Origin: CAWAYH01 sp963786195
GTDB lineage: Bacteria > Acidobacteriota > Vicinamibacteria > Vicinamibacterales > 2-12-FULL-66-21
Assembly: GCA_963786195.1 (NCBI GenBank)
Contig: CAWAYH010000012.1
Coordinates: 62,001-126,000 of the forward strand
Direction: 5' to 3'
Length of the DNA: 64,000 nucleotides
This document shows, in pieces, positions 1 through 9,254 of this stretch. A program made the translations under genes and the position numbers. The notes beneath the pieces are model-generated. The model was not told where the DNA came from, did not search any database, and saw only the letters and a list, made by a program, of their open reading frames with translations. Position 1 is the stretch's first letter. Every line of letters begins with the position of its first letter.

Positions 1-587
1 TGCGGTGCCTTGCTGCGTGGATCGCCTCGGGGCGGAATCTCTCGCCCGGCGCTTTGGTACGCATCGCCACGGACGCAGGGACGAAACGGCTGCAGCTGCT
101 CGAGCGTCGAGCCAGCCGGTTCACCTTTCGCGCCGCCATGGGGCAGCCCGAGCAGATTGCCCGCCAGGCGATCGACGTCGGCGGGCAGACGGTCGACGCG
201 ATTACCCTCCGGGTCGGCAATCCGCAGTGCGTCGTCATCGGAGAGGTCACCGGAGACGCGTTGCGGCGAATTGCCGCTCCATTGGCGGTTCACCCACGCT
301 TTCCCGAAGGCACGAACGTGGAGCTCGCGACGCTGGAGGCGCCGGATCGCGTCCGCATCCTCATCTGGGAACGGGGAGTCGGGCCGACCGAAGCCTCAGG
401 TACTGGCGCGTGTGCCGCGGCAGTGGCCGCTATCCGCTACGCTGGCGCGCAGCGTGATGTCCAGATCGTCGCGCCGGGTGGCGCCCAGCGCGTCGAATGG
501 CTGGACGACGGGCTCTACCTGACCGGCTGGGCCGACGTCATCGCCGAATGTCGCTGGCTCGCTGACGGATCAGATACGCAGCGCTGA
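1..587 (+). CDS. dapF: Diaminopimelate epimerase, C-terminal part (5' end outside window)
   Basis: Converts LL- to meso-diaminopimelate in lysine and peptidoglycan precursor synthesis; cytoplasmic. The reading frame is open from base 3 and begins RCLAAWIASGRN, which matches the family's GNGARC segment, so the first catalytic cysteine is the second visible codon (bases 6-8). The second catalytic cysteine lies in SGTGACAAAVAA near base 410. The two-cysteine racemase arrangement is therefore complete except for the missing N-terminal part. About 195 residues of an expected roughly 270-280 are present. The frame ends at TGA 585-587. A TTG at 54 could be mistaken for a start, but family homology continues upstream of it. 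Confidence 0.93.
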   Translation, partial: RCLAAWIASGRNLSPGALVRIATDAGTKRLQLLERRASRFTFRAAMGQPEQIARQAIDVGGQTVDAITLRVGNPQCVVIGEVTGDALRRIAAPLAVHPRFPEGTNVELATLEAPDRVRILIWERGVGPTEASGTGACAAAVAAIRYAGAQRDVQIVAPGGAQRVEWLDDGLYLTGWADVIAECRWLADGSDTQR

Positions 588-672
588 CACCCGGCTCGCG
601 TTGCCGTCTCGCAATCTTTGCCACGCGAGCGTCTGGCGACGCGTGCAGCGACTGCGCACTCCAGACGAACGC

Positions 673-1245
673 TCACCCTCGACGACGACCGGTTCGCGCC
701 CGCGCGGCGTCGTTCAGCGAACGGATCTCTGCGCCAATCCGGTCGCTGACCCCACGGAGCGCGTCCCTGGCATCCAGGTATTGCTCGGCCTTCAAGAGTG
801 CGCGCGCTTTTTGCAGAGCGGCATCGGCGCTCGTGGTGGTCCGGCGGGCTGAAGCGAGCGTCTGAGCCGGAACGTGCGCCGCTTCGGCAGCGCGAATGGC
901 CGTTCGCAGTTGCTGCAGGCCGGTCGCCGTGGCGGCGGCCGCGCCTTCTACCTCGCTTCGCGATCGCGCCTTGCCGTCAGCTGCCTGGCGGGCGGCCTGC
1001 TGCCCCCGCTCGCCCGCGTCGAGCGCCCGCGACAGAGCGAGACGGTAGTCGCGCGCCGCGACGGCGCTATGCGCCTGCTCCAACGCCGCGGTCGCGGCGG
1101 TGAACTCCGGAGCGGCGTACCGTTCAGCGCCCGCGGCACGCGCGGCGTCGATTGCGCCCTGAGCGCGATCGATCTCTTTCTGGGGAGGTTCGGAGCAGGC
1201 GGCGGCAACGACGAGCGCGCACAGCAGGGCGGGCAGTCGGCGCAT
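673..1245 (-). CDS. DUF4398-type coiled-coil lipoprotein
   Basis: Small envelope lipoprotein of unknown function, 190 residues. The start at 1245 (MRRLPALLCALVVAAACSEPP) gives a short basic N-terminus, a hydrophobic stretch and a lipobox ending at Cys17; the frame runs further upstream, but those residues look like translated non-coding sequence. The mature part is almost entirely Ala, Arg, Glu and Gln with heptad-like helices, consistent with the DUF4398 family of periplasmic helical lipoproteins. It is transcribed away from radC, whose start lies about 30 bp from this start, so the two share a divergent promoter region. Family assignment is from composition and layout. Confidence 0.75.
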   Translation of the reverse strand: MRRLPALLCALVVAAACSEPPQKEIDRAQGAIDAARAAGAERYAAPEFTAATAALEQAHSAVAARDYRLALSRALDAGERGQQAARQAADGKARSRSEVEGAAAATATGLQQLRTAIRAAEAAHVPAQTLASARRTTTSADAALQKARALLKAEQYLDARDALRGVSDRIGAEIRSLNDAARARTGRRRG

Positions 1246-1276
1246 CAGCCCGAAGTATAGCAGGGGATGGTGTACG

Positions 1277-1966
1277 ATGAAGGCTGTTGCGGTGCACGAT
1301 CGGCCGCGCGAAAAGCTCCAGCGGTCAGGCGTTTCCGCCCTCGGCGACAACGAGCTCGTGGCGATCATCCTGGGCCACGGTCACGCGAACGCCAGCGCGC
1401 TCGACCTCGCGAACGATGTGCTGGCGAAAGCCGGCGGCGTCGAAGGGCTTGCGCGGGCGCGGCCGGACGATCTCACGCGCATCGCGGGCATCGGGGCCGC
1501 GAGAGCCGCGCAGGTGCTGGCCGCGGTGGAGCTGGGTCGTCGGACCCTGACGCGCGCGGGCAGGCAGCGCGTGCAAATCACGTCCCCGCGGTCCGTGGCG
1601 GAGATGCTGCTGCCGCTCTATGGCGACCGTCCCGTCGAGCAGTTCGGCGTCGTCCTGCTCGACACGAGGCATCGCGTGATGCGGACGACGATCATCACGA
1701 TCGGGACGCTGGACGCCAGCATCGTGCACCCGCGCGAGATCTTCCGTGAAGCGGCCGCGGCCGGCGCGGCGGCCATCGTGGTGTTCCACAACCATCCGTC
1801 GGGTGATCCCGAGCCGAGCGAGGAGGACATCGAGCTCACGGCGCGGCTGGTGGCGGCCGGCGTGCTCATGGGGATCGACGTGCTCGATCACGTCGTGCTG
1901 GCGAATGTGAGGTACTGCAGCATGAAGGAGAGGGGATACCTGCGGTGGCCCGGACCGTCTATCTAG
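1277..1966 (+). CDS. radC: RadC/MPN-domain DNA repair-like protein
   Basis: 229-residue JAB/MPN-domain protein. Residues 1-100 contain a helix-hairpin-helix-like region (RIAGIGAARAAQVLAAVELG). Residues 100-229 hold the metalloprotease-like fold with the JAMM motif HNHPSGDPEPSEED starting at His171, so the metal ligands are intact. RadC proteins are widespread, but their role in repair is disputed. The start at 1277 gives the usual family N-terminus (DRPREKLQRSGVSALGDNELVAIIL). The 3' end overlaps the start of larC by 22 bp, so the two are probably co-transcribed and translationally coupled. Confidence 0.93.
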   Translation: MKAVAVHDRPREKLQRSGVSALGDNELVAIILGHGHANASALDLANDVLAKAGGVEGLARARPDDLTRIAGIGAARAAQVLAAVELGRRTLTRAGRQRVQITSPRSVAEMLLPLYGDRPVEQFGVVLLDTRHRVMRTTIITIGTLDASIVHPREIFREAAAAGAAAIVVFHNHPSGDPEPSEEDIELTARLVAAGVLMGIDVLDHVVLANVRYCSMKERGYLRWPGPSI

Positions 1967-3206
1967 ACTGCTTTTCCGGCATTTCGGGCGACATGTTCCT
2001 GGGCGCGCTCCTGGACCTGGGCCTGCCGCTCGAAGGCCTGCGAGACGCGCTAGGCAGCCTCGCCATCGAGCACGGCGAGCTCTCGGCCGATAAGGTCCTC
2101 CGGGCCGGTGTGTCTGCGACCAAATTTCGCGCCCACGCCCCCGAGCACGCGCCTGCCGCCGCGACTATCGGACACCACCATCGCGACGACCACCACAGCA
2201 CCTTCAGCACCACGACTAGCACCCTCAGCACCTTCAGCACGATCACCGCAGCCTGCCCGAGATCGCCGCTGCGATCGATCGTTCCGCGCTGTCGCGTTCC
2301 GGCAAGGACCGGGCGAACCGCATGTTCCGCAGGCTCGGTGAGGCCGAGGCCGCGATCCACGGCGTGCCGCTCGAACGCGTTCACCTCCACGAGGTTGGCG
2401 CACTCGATTCGATTGTGGACATCGTTGGCGCGGTGTTCGGCATGGAGTGGCTCGCCGCCGACCGCGTCGTTGCGTCGCCGCTGAACGTCGGCAGCGGGGA
2501 GATCGTCTGCGCCCACGGCACGTTCCCGGTACCGGCGCCTGCGACCGCGAGACTGTTGTCAGGCGTGCCGATATACTCGGGCGCCATTGCCGCGGAGCTC
2601 GTGACGCCGACCGGCGCGCTGATCGTGACGGAATATGCGAACGGCTTCGGTCCGCTGCCCGCGATGCGTCTGGGCGCTGCCGGCTACGGCGCGGGTGACA
2701 GGGATTTCGAGCGGCATCCCAACGTGTTTCGGCTGCTGGTCGGTGAGGCGGACGAGCGTCCCGCGACCGAGCGCATCCTCGTGCTCGAGTGCGAGATCGA
2801 CGACATGAACCCGCAGTTGTTCGGTCCGCTGATGGACGGCTTGTACGCCGCCGGCGCCCTGGAGGTGTTCTATGCGCCGGTCCAGATGAAGAAGAACCGC
2901 CCGGGCACCCTCGTCACCGTCATCGCGCCGCCCGAGCGGCGCGAGCCGCTGTCGGCGCGCCTCTTTTCGGAGACGACCACGATTGGCGTGCGGTACCAGG
3001 AAATGCAGCGGGAACGCCTCGAGCGTGAGATCCGGAACATCCCGACGCCGCTCGGACCGATACGCTTCAAGATTGCCACGCGCGACGGCAAGATCATGAA
3101 CGCCGCTCCAGAATTCGACGATTGCGCCAGGCTCGCGAGGGAGCGCAGCATGTCGATCAAGGACGTGCAGTCCATCGCCACGAAGGCGTGGCTCGACAGT
3201 CACTGA
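1945..3206 (+). CDS. larC: LarC-like nickel-pincer cofactor biosynthesis protein, frameshifted in the His-rich linker
   Basis: LarC inserts nickel into the pyridinium bisthiocarboxylate mononucleotide cofactor of lactate racemase-type enzymes. The GTG start at 1945 gives YLDCFSGISGDMFLGALLDLG, the family N-terminus. This frame runs into a His-rich segment (GHHHRDDHH, about 2170-2195). The C-terminal domain (LPEIAAAIDRSALSRSGKDR, then VHLHEVGALDSIVDIVGA and the CEIDDMNPQ region) is in the -1 frame, which opens only after TAG 2217-2219. The frame change must therefore fall after 2219, in a run of AGCACC-type repeats. Lactobacillus larC is also split into larC1/larC2 and is thought to be joined by programmed frameshifting. 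No canonical slippery heptamer is visible here, so a repeat-mediated indel or an assembly error is as likely. Confidence 0.82.
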
Positions 3207-3235
3207 CCGCCTGGACACCAGTTTCAGTTCCGCCG

Positions 3236-5206
3236 ATGCCGAGCTTTTACATCACGACGCCGATCTACTACATCAACGCCGAGCCGCACCTCGGGCATGC
3301 CTACACGACGATGGTCGCGGATGCGATCGCGCGCTCGCGCCGGCTGCTGGGCGAGGACGTGTTCTTCCTCACGGGCACCGACGAGCACGGGCAGAAAGTC
3401 GAGCGCGCGGCGCGCGCCGCGGGGGTCGAGACGCGGGGGTTTGCCGACCGGATCGCGGAGAAGTACCGTGAGCTGTTCGCGACGCTGAACATCTCCAACG
3501 ACGACTTCATCAGGACGACCGAGCCGCGGCACATCCACGCGGCCCAGGCCATCTGGCGCCGCGTCCGCGACAACGGGGACCTCTACAAGGCGACGTACGA
3601 GGGCTGGTACTGCACGGTCGACGAGCTCTTCGTTCCCGAAGCCCAGCTCGTCGAGGGCCGGAAATGCCCGACCTGCGGCACCGCCGTGGAACGTCTCAGC
3701 GAGGAGAGTTACTTCTTCCGGCTCTCGAAGTATCAGGACCGGCTGCTCGAACTCTATCGTGAGCATCCCGAGTTCATCACGCCCGAGATTCGCCGCAACG
3801 AGATGACGGCGTTCGTGTCGTCGGGTCTGAGAGATCTGAGCGTCAGCCGGACGTCCTTCAAGTGGGGCATTCCGGTGCCTGACGACCCCGCGCACGTCAT
3901 GTACGTCTGGTTCGACGCGCTCACGAACTACATCACAGCGGTCGGCTTTCCGGACGACCAGCAGCGGTTCGCACGCTACTGGCCTGCCGACGTGCATTTG
4001 ATGGGGAAGGAGATCGTGCGTCAGCACACGGTGTACTGGCCGGCCTTTCTGATGTCGGCCAAGCTGCCGGTGCCACAACGCGTCGTCGGTCACGGCTGGT
4101 GGATGATGAGCGATGCGAAGATGTCCAAATCGCTCGGCAACGTCGTGCGCCCGCAAGGCTACGTCGATCGGTTTGGCGTGGATGCGCTGCGCTATTTCGT
4201 GATGCGTGAAATGGTGGTGGGACAGGACGCCAACTTCGCCGACGAGACGTTCCTGACGCGCTACAACTCGGACCTGGCCAACGATCTCGGTAACGTCGTG
4301 AGCCGGGTGACGACCATGATCCAGCGGTATTGCGACGGCGTCGTCCCGGAACGCGCGCGCGATAGCGAGACGGCCGCCGACCACGAGCTGCACAAGGCGT
4401 GTGACGCCACGATTGCGCATGCGATCGCCGAAGCGACGCGGTTCGATTTCAGTGCCGCCCTGCGCGGCACCTGGGAACTGATATCCGCGGTGAACAAGTA
4501 CATCGTGACGCGAGAGCCCTGGGCGCTCGCCAAGACGCCGGCGTCCCGTCCGTTGCTCGAGGCGACCCTTTACAACGCGGCGGACGCGCTGCGGATTGTC
4601 GCGGCGCTCGTGACGCCGGTCATGCCGTCCTCGGCCGAACGGATCCGGAAGATGCTTGGGATTCCGTCCGAAGGATGGGTGGACCTGCGGTCGGGGACGC
4701 TCGCCGCCGGCTCGACGCTTGGCCCGATCGAGCCGCTTTTTCCGAGAATGGAGCACACCGTGGATGAATTGAGAGCCATGTCTGATTCGGGTGACGCCCG
4801 GCCACCGGCGCCTGCCGCGCCTGCGCCCGTGCCCGCGGGTGCGGCGCCCGCGTCGCCGACAGCGGCGTCTGCCGGCGGCGACCGCATGTCGATTGACGAT
4901 TTCATGAAGATCGATCTGCGGGTCGCGAAGGTCGTCAGCGCCGAAAAGGTCCCGAATTCGCGAAAGCTCGTGAAGATGACGATCGATGTCGGCACTGAGC
5001 AGCGAACGCTCGTCGCGGGAATCGCCGAGTCCTACGAAGCGGACCAGCTCGTCGGCCGCACTATCGTGATGGTGTTCAACCTCAAGCCCGCGAAGCTGAT
5101 GGGCATCGAATCGAACGGCATGGTGCTCGCAGCGAGCCCCGACGGCGGCAAACCGATCCTGGTTGGCTTCGATCAGGAGGTGCCCCTCGGCACTCGCGTC
5201 CGCTAA
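3236..5206 (+). CDS. metG: Methionine--tRNA ligase with C-terminal tRNA-binding domain
   Basis: Charges initiator and elongator tRNA-Met; cytoplasmic and essential. The 656-residue product starts at ATG 3236 (MPSFYITTPIYYINAEP). It has the HIGH-equivalent HLGH around residue 18, a zinc-knuckle remnant CPTCG, and KMSKS beginning at Lys295. The anticodon-binding helical domain follows. A Pro/Ala linker at residues 520-545 leads to a Trbp111/EMAP-like tRNA-binding domain from about residue 551 (IDDFMKIDLRVAKV). The frame also extends upstream into larC, but those codons lack family similarity. A 7-bp tandem repeat array begins 3 bp after the stop. Confidence 0.97.
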   Translation: MPSFYITTPIYYINAEPHLGHAYTTMVADAIARSRRLLGEDVFFLTGTDEHGQKVERAARAAGVETRGFADRIAEKYRELFATLNISNDDFIRTTEPRHIHAAQAIWRRVRDNGDLYKATYEGWYCTVDELFVPEAQLVEGRKCPTCGTAVERLSEESYFFRLSKYQDRLLELYREHPEFITPEIRRNEMTAFVSSGLRDLSVSRTSFKWGIPVPDDPAHVMYVWFDALTNYITAVGFPDDQQRFARYWPADVHLMGKEIVRQHTVYWPAFLMSAKLPVPQRVVGHGWWMMSDAKMSKSLGNVVRPQGYVDRFGVDALRYFVMREMVVGQDANFADETFLTRYNSDLANDLGNVVSRVTTMIQRYCDGVVPERARDSETAADHELHKACDATIAHAIAEATRFDFSAALRGTWELISAVNKYIVTREPWALAKTPASRPLLEATLYNAADALRIVAALVTPVMPSSAERIRKMLGIPSEGWVDLRSGTLAAGSTLGPIEPLFPRMEHTVDELRAMSDSGDARPPAPAAPAPVPAGAAPASPTAASAGGDRMSIDDFMKIDLRVAKVVSAEKVPNSRKLVKMTIDVGTEQRTLVAGIAESYEADQLVGRTIVMVFNLKPAKLMGIESNGMVLAASPDGGKPILVGFDQEVPLGTRVR

Positions 5207-5208
5207 GA

Positions 5209-5299
5209 AACCGACAACCGACAACCGACAACCTAGAACCCAAAACCCAAAAACCAACAACCAAAAACCAAAAACCAAAAACCGAAAACCGAAAACCGG
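5209..5299. repeat. Thirteen-unit heptanucleotide tandem array
   Basis: Ninety-one bases between metG and tatD read as 13 consecutive 7-bp units: AACCGAC three times, AACCTAG, AACCCAA twice, then variants of AACCAAA and ending in AACCGAA/AACCGGA. The period is kept although the units diverge. The plus strand is almost free of G and T. It starts 2 bp after the metG stop and ends 6 bp before the tatD GTG start, so it fills essentially the whole spacer and would be the leader of tatD. Confidence 0.92.
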
Positions 5300-5305
5300 A
5301 ACTCT

Positions 5306-6100
5306 GTGATCGACAGCCACTGCCATCTCGCAGACGAGGCGTTCGCGAGCGATCTCGACGCCGTGGTCACCCGCGCGCGGGACGCAGGCGTGGGCAGCGC
5401 GCTCTGCATTCTGGCCGCCGGCGACGAGCGGGAGTCAGCCGCGGCGAAGCGTGTCCGAAGCCTGTGGCCCGGTGTGCAGTTCTCCCTCGGTGTGCATCCG
5501 CATCAGGCCGGTCAGTTTGGTGACGCGGCGGACCGGGTCGAGGCGTGCGTGCGTGAGGGAGTCGCAGCCGAGGGCGCGCGCGCGATCGGCGAGATCGGGC
5601 TCGACTACCACTACGACTTTTCGCCGCGTGACGTGCAGCAACGCGTGTTCGCCTCGCAGGTCGCGCTCGCGACGACGCTCGACTTGCCGGTCGTCATCCA
5701 CACCCGCGAAGCCACCGACGACACGGTCGGGATCCTGCGCGACGGTGGTCCATCACTGCGTGGCGTGTTCCATTGCTTCACCGGCGACGTGGCGATGGCG
5801 CGCGTCGCGCTCGACCTCGGCTTCCACGTGTCGCTCGCCGGAATTGTCACGTTCCCCAGAGCCACCGAGCTTCGCGAGGTCGCCCGCATGGTCCCTGACG
5901 ACCGCCTGCTGCTCGAGACGGACTCACCGTATCTGGCGCCCGTTCCGTTGCGCGGAAAAAGGAACGAACCGGCGTTCGTCGCCCGGGTCTTCGAGGTGGT
6001 CGCTGAGGTCCGCGGGATACCGGCGGGGGTCCTGGCGGCGCAGGTCACGCGCAATTTCGAGGCATTCCTTGGGCCAACTGTTTCGGTTCAAAAGGCTTAG
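5306..6100 (+). CDS. tatD: TatD-family metal-dependent hydrolase
   Basis: 264-residue TIM-barrel hydrolase of the TatD family, members of which act as 3'-5' DNA exonucleases or deoxynucleotide hydrolases. Metal-binding signatures are in place: the N-terminal DSHCHL, GEIGLDYHY, VIHTREA, FHCFTG and LLETDSPYL. The start is GTG 5306, directly after the heptad array; no strong Shine-Dalgarno is visible because the leader is the repeat. It sits between metG and the polyprenyl synthase gene, and the metG-tatD neighbourhood is common in bacteria. Confidence 0.93.
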   Translation: MIDSHCHLADEAFASDLDAVVTRARDAGVGSALCILAAGDERESAAAKRVRSLWPGVQFSLGVHPHQAGQFGDAADRVEACVREGVAAEGARAIGEIGLDYHYDFSPRDVQQRVFASQVALATTLDLPVVIHTREATDDTVGILRDGGPSLRGVFHCFTGDVAMARVALDLGFHVSLAGIVTFPRATELREVARMVPDDRLLLETDSPYLAPVPLRGKRNEPAFVARVFEVVAEVRGIPAGVLAAQVTRNFEAFLGPTVSVQKA

Positions 6101-6163
6101 CGCGTTGACACTCCGGCGAGAACTCCGATATTGTGAGGCGACCGCAACCAAACGGCAGACCCC

Positions 6164-7171
6164 TTGAGCGACACTGCGCAGAAACAAGCCGTCTCTGTCG
6201 ACCTGGCCCATATCTTCGGGCCCATCCGCGACGATCTCGAGGCCGTGGAACGCGAGTTCGTCCGTCACATCCAGTCGCGCGTCGCCCTGATTCCCGAGAT
6301 GGGGCGGTACATCCAGAAGAGCGGCGGCAAGCGCGTCCGGCCCGCCGTGCTGTTGATGGCCGCGCGCCTGGGCGGCTACACCGGCGATCGCGCGGTGCTC
6401 TATGCGTCGGTCGTGGAGTTCATCCACACGGCGACGCTCGTGCACGACGACATCATCGACGGCGCAGACCTGCGCCGCGGCCGGCTGGCGGTCCATTCGC
6501 GCTGGGGCAACGACATCACGGTGCTCCTCGGCGACTACCTCTATATCAAGTCCATGGCCATGGCGCTGACTCAGGATTCCCTGGAGATCATCCGCCTGCT
6601 CTGCGACGTGACGCTCCGGATGATCGAGGGCGAGCTGTACCAGCTCACCAAGACCGGTGACGTGGACATCACCGAGGACGAGCACTTCGAGATCATCCGG
6701 CGCAAGACGGCGTTTCTCTTCGGCGGCTGCGCACAGATCGGCGGCATGCTGGGCGGCGTGACGCGCGAGCAGGAGACGGCGCTCCAGGAGTACGGATTCA
6801 ACCTGGGCATTGCGTTTCAGCTCGTGGACGACCTGCTCGACTACACGGCCGACGCTGTGGCGCTCGGCAAGCCGGTCGGCGGCGATCTCCGCGAGGGGAA
6901 GGTCACGCTGCCCGTCATCCTCCTCCTGCGGCGCGGCGGCGAGGACGCGGACCGCCTGATCCGCAACGTCGTTCAGCAACGATCCGTGTCGGCCGACGAA
7001 TGGCGCGACATCCTGCGACTGCTCCACGAACAACGATCGACGGAGATGGCCTATCAGCGTGCGCTGGAATACGCGACGCGCGCCAAGATGGCCCTGGACG
7101 CATTTCCGCCCAGCCAGGAACGTGAAGCGCTCCTCGCGCTCACCGACTACGTCGTTTCCCGCGACCGGTAG
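6164..7171 (+). CDS. ispB: Trans-polyprenyl diphosphate synthase (octaprenyl-type)
   Basis: Condenses isopentenyl diphosphate onto allylic diphosphates to make the long-chain side chain of quinones or similar isoprenoids. The 335-residue protein has the first aspartate-rich motif DDIID starting at Asp95 (LVHDDIIDGADLRRG) and the second, DDLLD, at Asp222. GGKRVRPAV near residue 50 is the family diphosphate-binding segment. Length and motifs fit IspB/HepT-type enzymes; chain length cannot be fixed from sequence by eye. The likely start is TTG 6164. ligA begins 4 bp downstream of its stop. Confidence 0.9.
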   Translation: MSDTAQKQAVSVDLAHIFGPIRDDLEAVEREFVRHIQSRVALIPEMGRYIQKSGGKRVRPAVLLMAARLGGYTGDRAVLYASVVEFIHTATLVHDDIIDGADLRRGRLAVHSRWGNDITVLLGDYLYIKSMAMALTQDSLEIIRLLCDVTLRMIEGELYQLTKTGDVDITEDEHFEIIRRKTAFLFGGCAQIGGMLGGVTREQETALQEYGFNLGIAFQLVDDLLDYTADAVALGKPVGGDLREGKVTLPVILLLRRGGEDADRLIRNVVQQRSVSADEWRDILRLLHEQRSTEMAYQRALEYATRAKMALDAFPPSQEREALLALTDYVVSRDR

Positions 7172-7175
7172 TGGT

Positions 7176-9251
7176 TTGCCCTCGTTCGACCTGCCCCCAC
7201 TGACGCGTATTCAACAGCTTCGTGACGAGATTCGACACCACGAAGAGCGCTACTACATCCTCAACGACCCGGAGATTACGGACGACGCGTTCGATGCGCT
7301 GATCAAGGAGCTCCAGTCGCTGGAGCGCCTGCACCCGGATTTGATCACGCCCGACTCGCCGACCCAGCGGGTCGCCGGCCACCCGGTCGACGGTTTCGAA
7401 ACGGCGGAGCACCTCCAGCCGATGCTGAGCCTCGACAACGCGTACAGCGAGGAGGAGCTGCGGGCCTTCGACGAGCGCGTCCGCAGGGGCGCGGGCGGTC
7501 TGCTGGACGCCGACTCGGCGGTCGACTACGTGGCCGAGCTGAAGATTGACGGCCTGAGCATCGCGCTCACCTACCTGGACGGCGTGCTGCAACGGGGGGT
7601 CACGCGCGGCGACGGCGTACGGGGTGAGGACGTGACGTCGAACGTGCGCGTCATCCGCGCGCTGCCGCTGCGTCTCGCCGATCCGGACGGGCGCGCCGCC
7701 GGCCGCCTCGAAATGCGGGGCGAGATCTATCTGCCTCGAAAAGCCTTCGAGCGCGTGAACCGCGAACGCGAGGATCAGGACGAGCCGGTCTTCGCAAACC
7801 CGAGGAACGCCGCGGCCGGCACCATGCGGAACCTCGATCCGGGGCTGGTCGCGCGCCGCGGGCTCGCTGCGTATGTGTACCAGCTGATCGGGGAGCGCAC
7901 GCCGGCTCGCACCCGCCACGGCGAAACGCTGGAGCTGCTGCGTGCGTGGCGGCTGCCGGTCGAGCCGCATTTTCGCAGCTGCCACGGTATCGACGAGCTG
8001 CTCGCGTTCTGTCAGGAGTGGCAGGACAAGCGTCACTCCCTGGAGTTCGACACCGATGGCGTCGTGATCAAGGTCGACAGCCTCGAGCTGCGCGAGACGC
8101 TCGGCGCCACGTCGAAGTTCCCGCGGTGGGCGATCGCGTTCAAGTTTCCGGCGCAGCAGGCGACGACCGTCCTCAGAAAGATCGAAGTCAACGTGGGGCG
8201 GACGGGTGCGGTCACGCCGTACGCCGTCCTCGATCCCGTGCGCCTGGGCGGATCGACCATCTCGCTCGCAACACTGCACAACGAGCAGGAGATCGCGAGG
8301 CGCGATCTGCGCGACGGCGACACGGTCATCATCGAGAAGGGCGGCGACGTCATCCCGAAGGTCGTGAAGCCGGTTCTCGCCAGCCGGCCCGAGGGCTCCG
8401 AGCCCTGGCGCATGCCCACCGAGTGTCCCTTCTGTGGCAGCCAGCTTCAGAAGCCGGAGGAAGAAGTCGTCTGGCGCTGCCCGAACTCGTCGTGCCCGGC
8501 CAAGATCCGTCGCGGCCTTCAGCATTTCGCATCGCGGCGCGCGATGAACATCGAAGGCCTGGGCGAGTCCCTCGTCGATCAGCTCGTGACCAGGGAGCTG
8601 GTGAAGGACTACGCCGACCTCTACCTGCTCGCGCTCGAACCGCTCGCGAACCTGACGAGCACGAGCATGCGCGAGGGCAAGGAAATGACGCGCAGGCTTG
8701 GGGAGAAATCGGCGCGCAAGCTCCTGGACCAGATCGAGCGGAGCAAAGCGAACGAGTTCTGGCGCGTCATCTACGCGATCGGCATCCGGCACGTGGGCGA
8801 ACGCGGCGCACAGGCCCTGGCTCGGGCGTTCGGCAACCTCGACGCGTTGCTCACGGCGACCGTCGAAGCGCTGGGAACCGTCCAGGACGTCGGGCCTGTC
8901 GTCGCGCGATCGGTGCGCTCCTTTCTGGACGAGCCCCGCAACCGCGCTGAGCTCGAGAAGCTGCGCGCGGCCGGCGTGCAGATGGTTGGTGAGGCTCGCC
9001 CCGCGATGGGGGTCCAGCCGCTTTCCGGCCAGACGTTCGTCATCACCGGGACGCTGGCCACGATGACGCGCGAGGAGGCAGCGGCGGCGATCGAGGCACT
9101 CGGCGGAACCGTCTCCGGCTCGGTCAGTCGAAAGACCAGCTTCCTCGTCGTCGGCGAGGATGCCGGGAGCAAGCTGGAGAAGGCGCGGACGCTGGGCGTG
9201 AAGACGCTGACGGAGGAGGAATTCCGGGCGATAATAGGGCCGGTATCGTAG
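7176..9251 (+). CDS. ligA: NAD+-dependent DNA ligase
   Basis: Seals nicks during replication and repair using NAD+; essential. About 691 residues from a TTG start at 7176 (MPSFDLPPLTRIQQLRDEI). The adenylation lysine is Lys123 in AELKIDGLSIAL. The order is Ia/adenylation domain, OB fold, a four-cysteine zinc site (CPFCGSQL then CPNSSCPAK), helix-hairpin-helix repeats (ALGTVQDVGPVVA), and a C-terminal BRCT domain from about residue 615 (LSGQTFVITGTLATMTREEA). The frame is open upstream into ispB, but the ligase homology starts only after 7176. It is intact, and a 3-bp gap separates it from htrA. Confidence 0.96.
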   Translation: MPSFDLPPLTRIQQLRDEIRHHEERYYILNDPEITDDAFDALIKELQSLERLHPDLITPDSPTQRVAGHPVDGFETAEHLQPMLSLDNAYSEEELRAFDERVRRGAGGLLDADSAVDYVAELKIDGLSIALTYLDGVLQRGVTRGDGVRGEDVTSNVRVIRALPLRLADPDGRAAGRLEMRGEIYLPRKAFERVNREREDQDEPVFANPRNAAAGTMRNLDPGLVARRGLAAYVYQLIGERTPARTRHGETLELLRAWRLPVEPHFRSCHGIDELLAFCQEWQDKRHSLEFDTDGVVIKVDSLELRETLGATSKFPRWAIAFKFPAQQATTVLRKIEVNVGRTGAVTPYAVLDPVRLGGSTISLATLHNEQEIARRDLRDGDTVIIEKGGDVIPKVVKPVLASRPEGSEPWRMPTECPFCGSQLQKPEEEVVWRCPNSSCPAKIRRGLQHFASRRAMNIEGLGESLVDQLVTRELVKDYADLYLLALEPLANLTSTSMREGKEMTRRLGEKSARKLLDQIERSKANEFWRVIYAIGIRHVGERGAQALARAFGNLDALLTATVEALGTVQDVGPVVARSVRSFLDEPRNRAELEKLRAAGVQMVGEARPAMGVQPLSGQTFVITGTLATMTREEAAAAIEALGGTVSGSVSRKTSFLVVGEDAGSKLEKARTLGVKTLTEEEFRAIIGPVS

Positions 9252-9254
9252 GTC

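Noticed and set aside
5209..5299. CRISPR-like array
   Set aside because: Units are 7 bp and contiguous, with no spacers; no cas genes are in the window.
3224..5326. A 700-codon open frame on the minus strand opposite metG (similar long frames lie opposite ligA, secA and the response regulator)
   Set aside because: GC-rich third positions make antisense frames long; the products are Arg/His-rich without family motifs, while the sense strand carries complete, motif-bearing enzymes.
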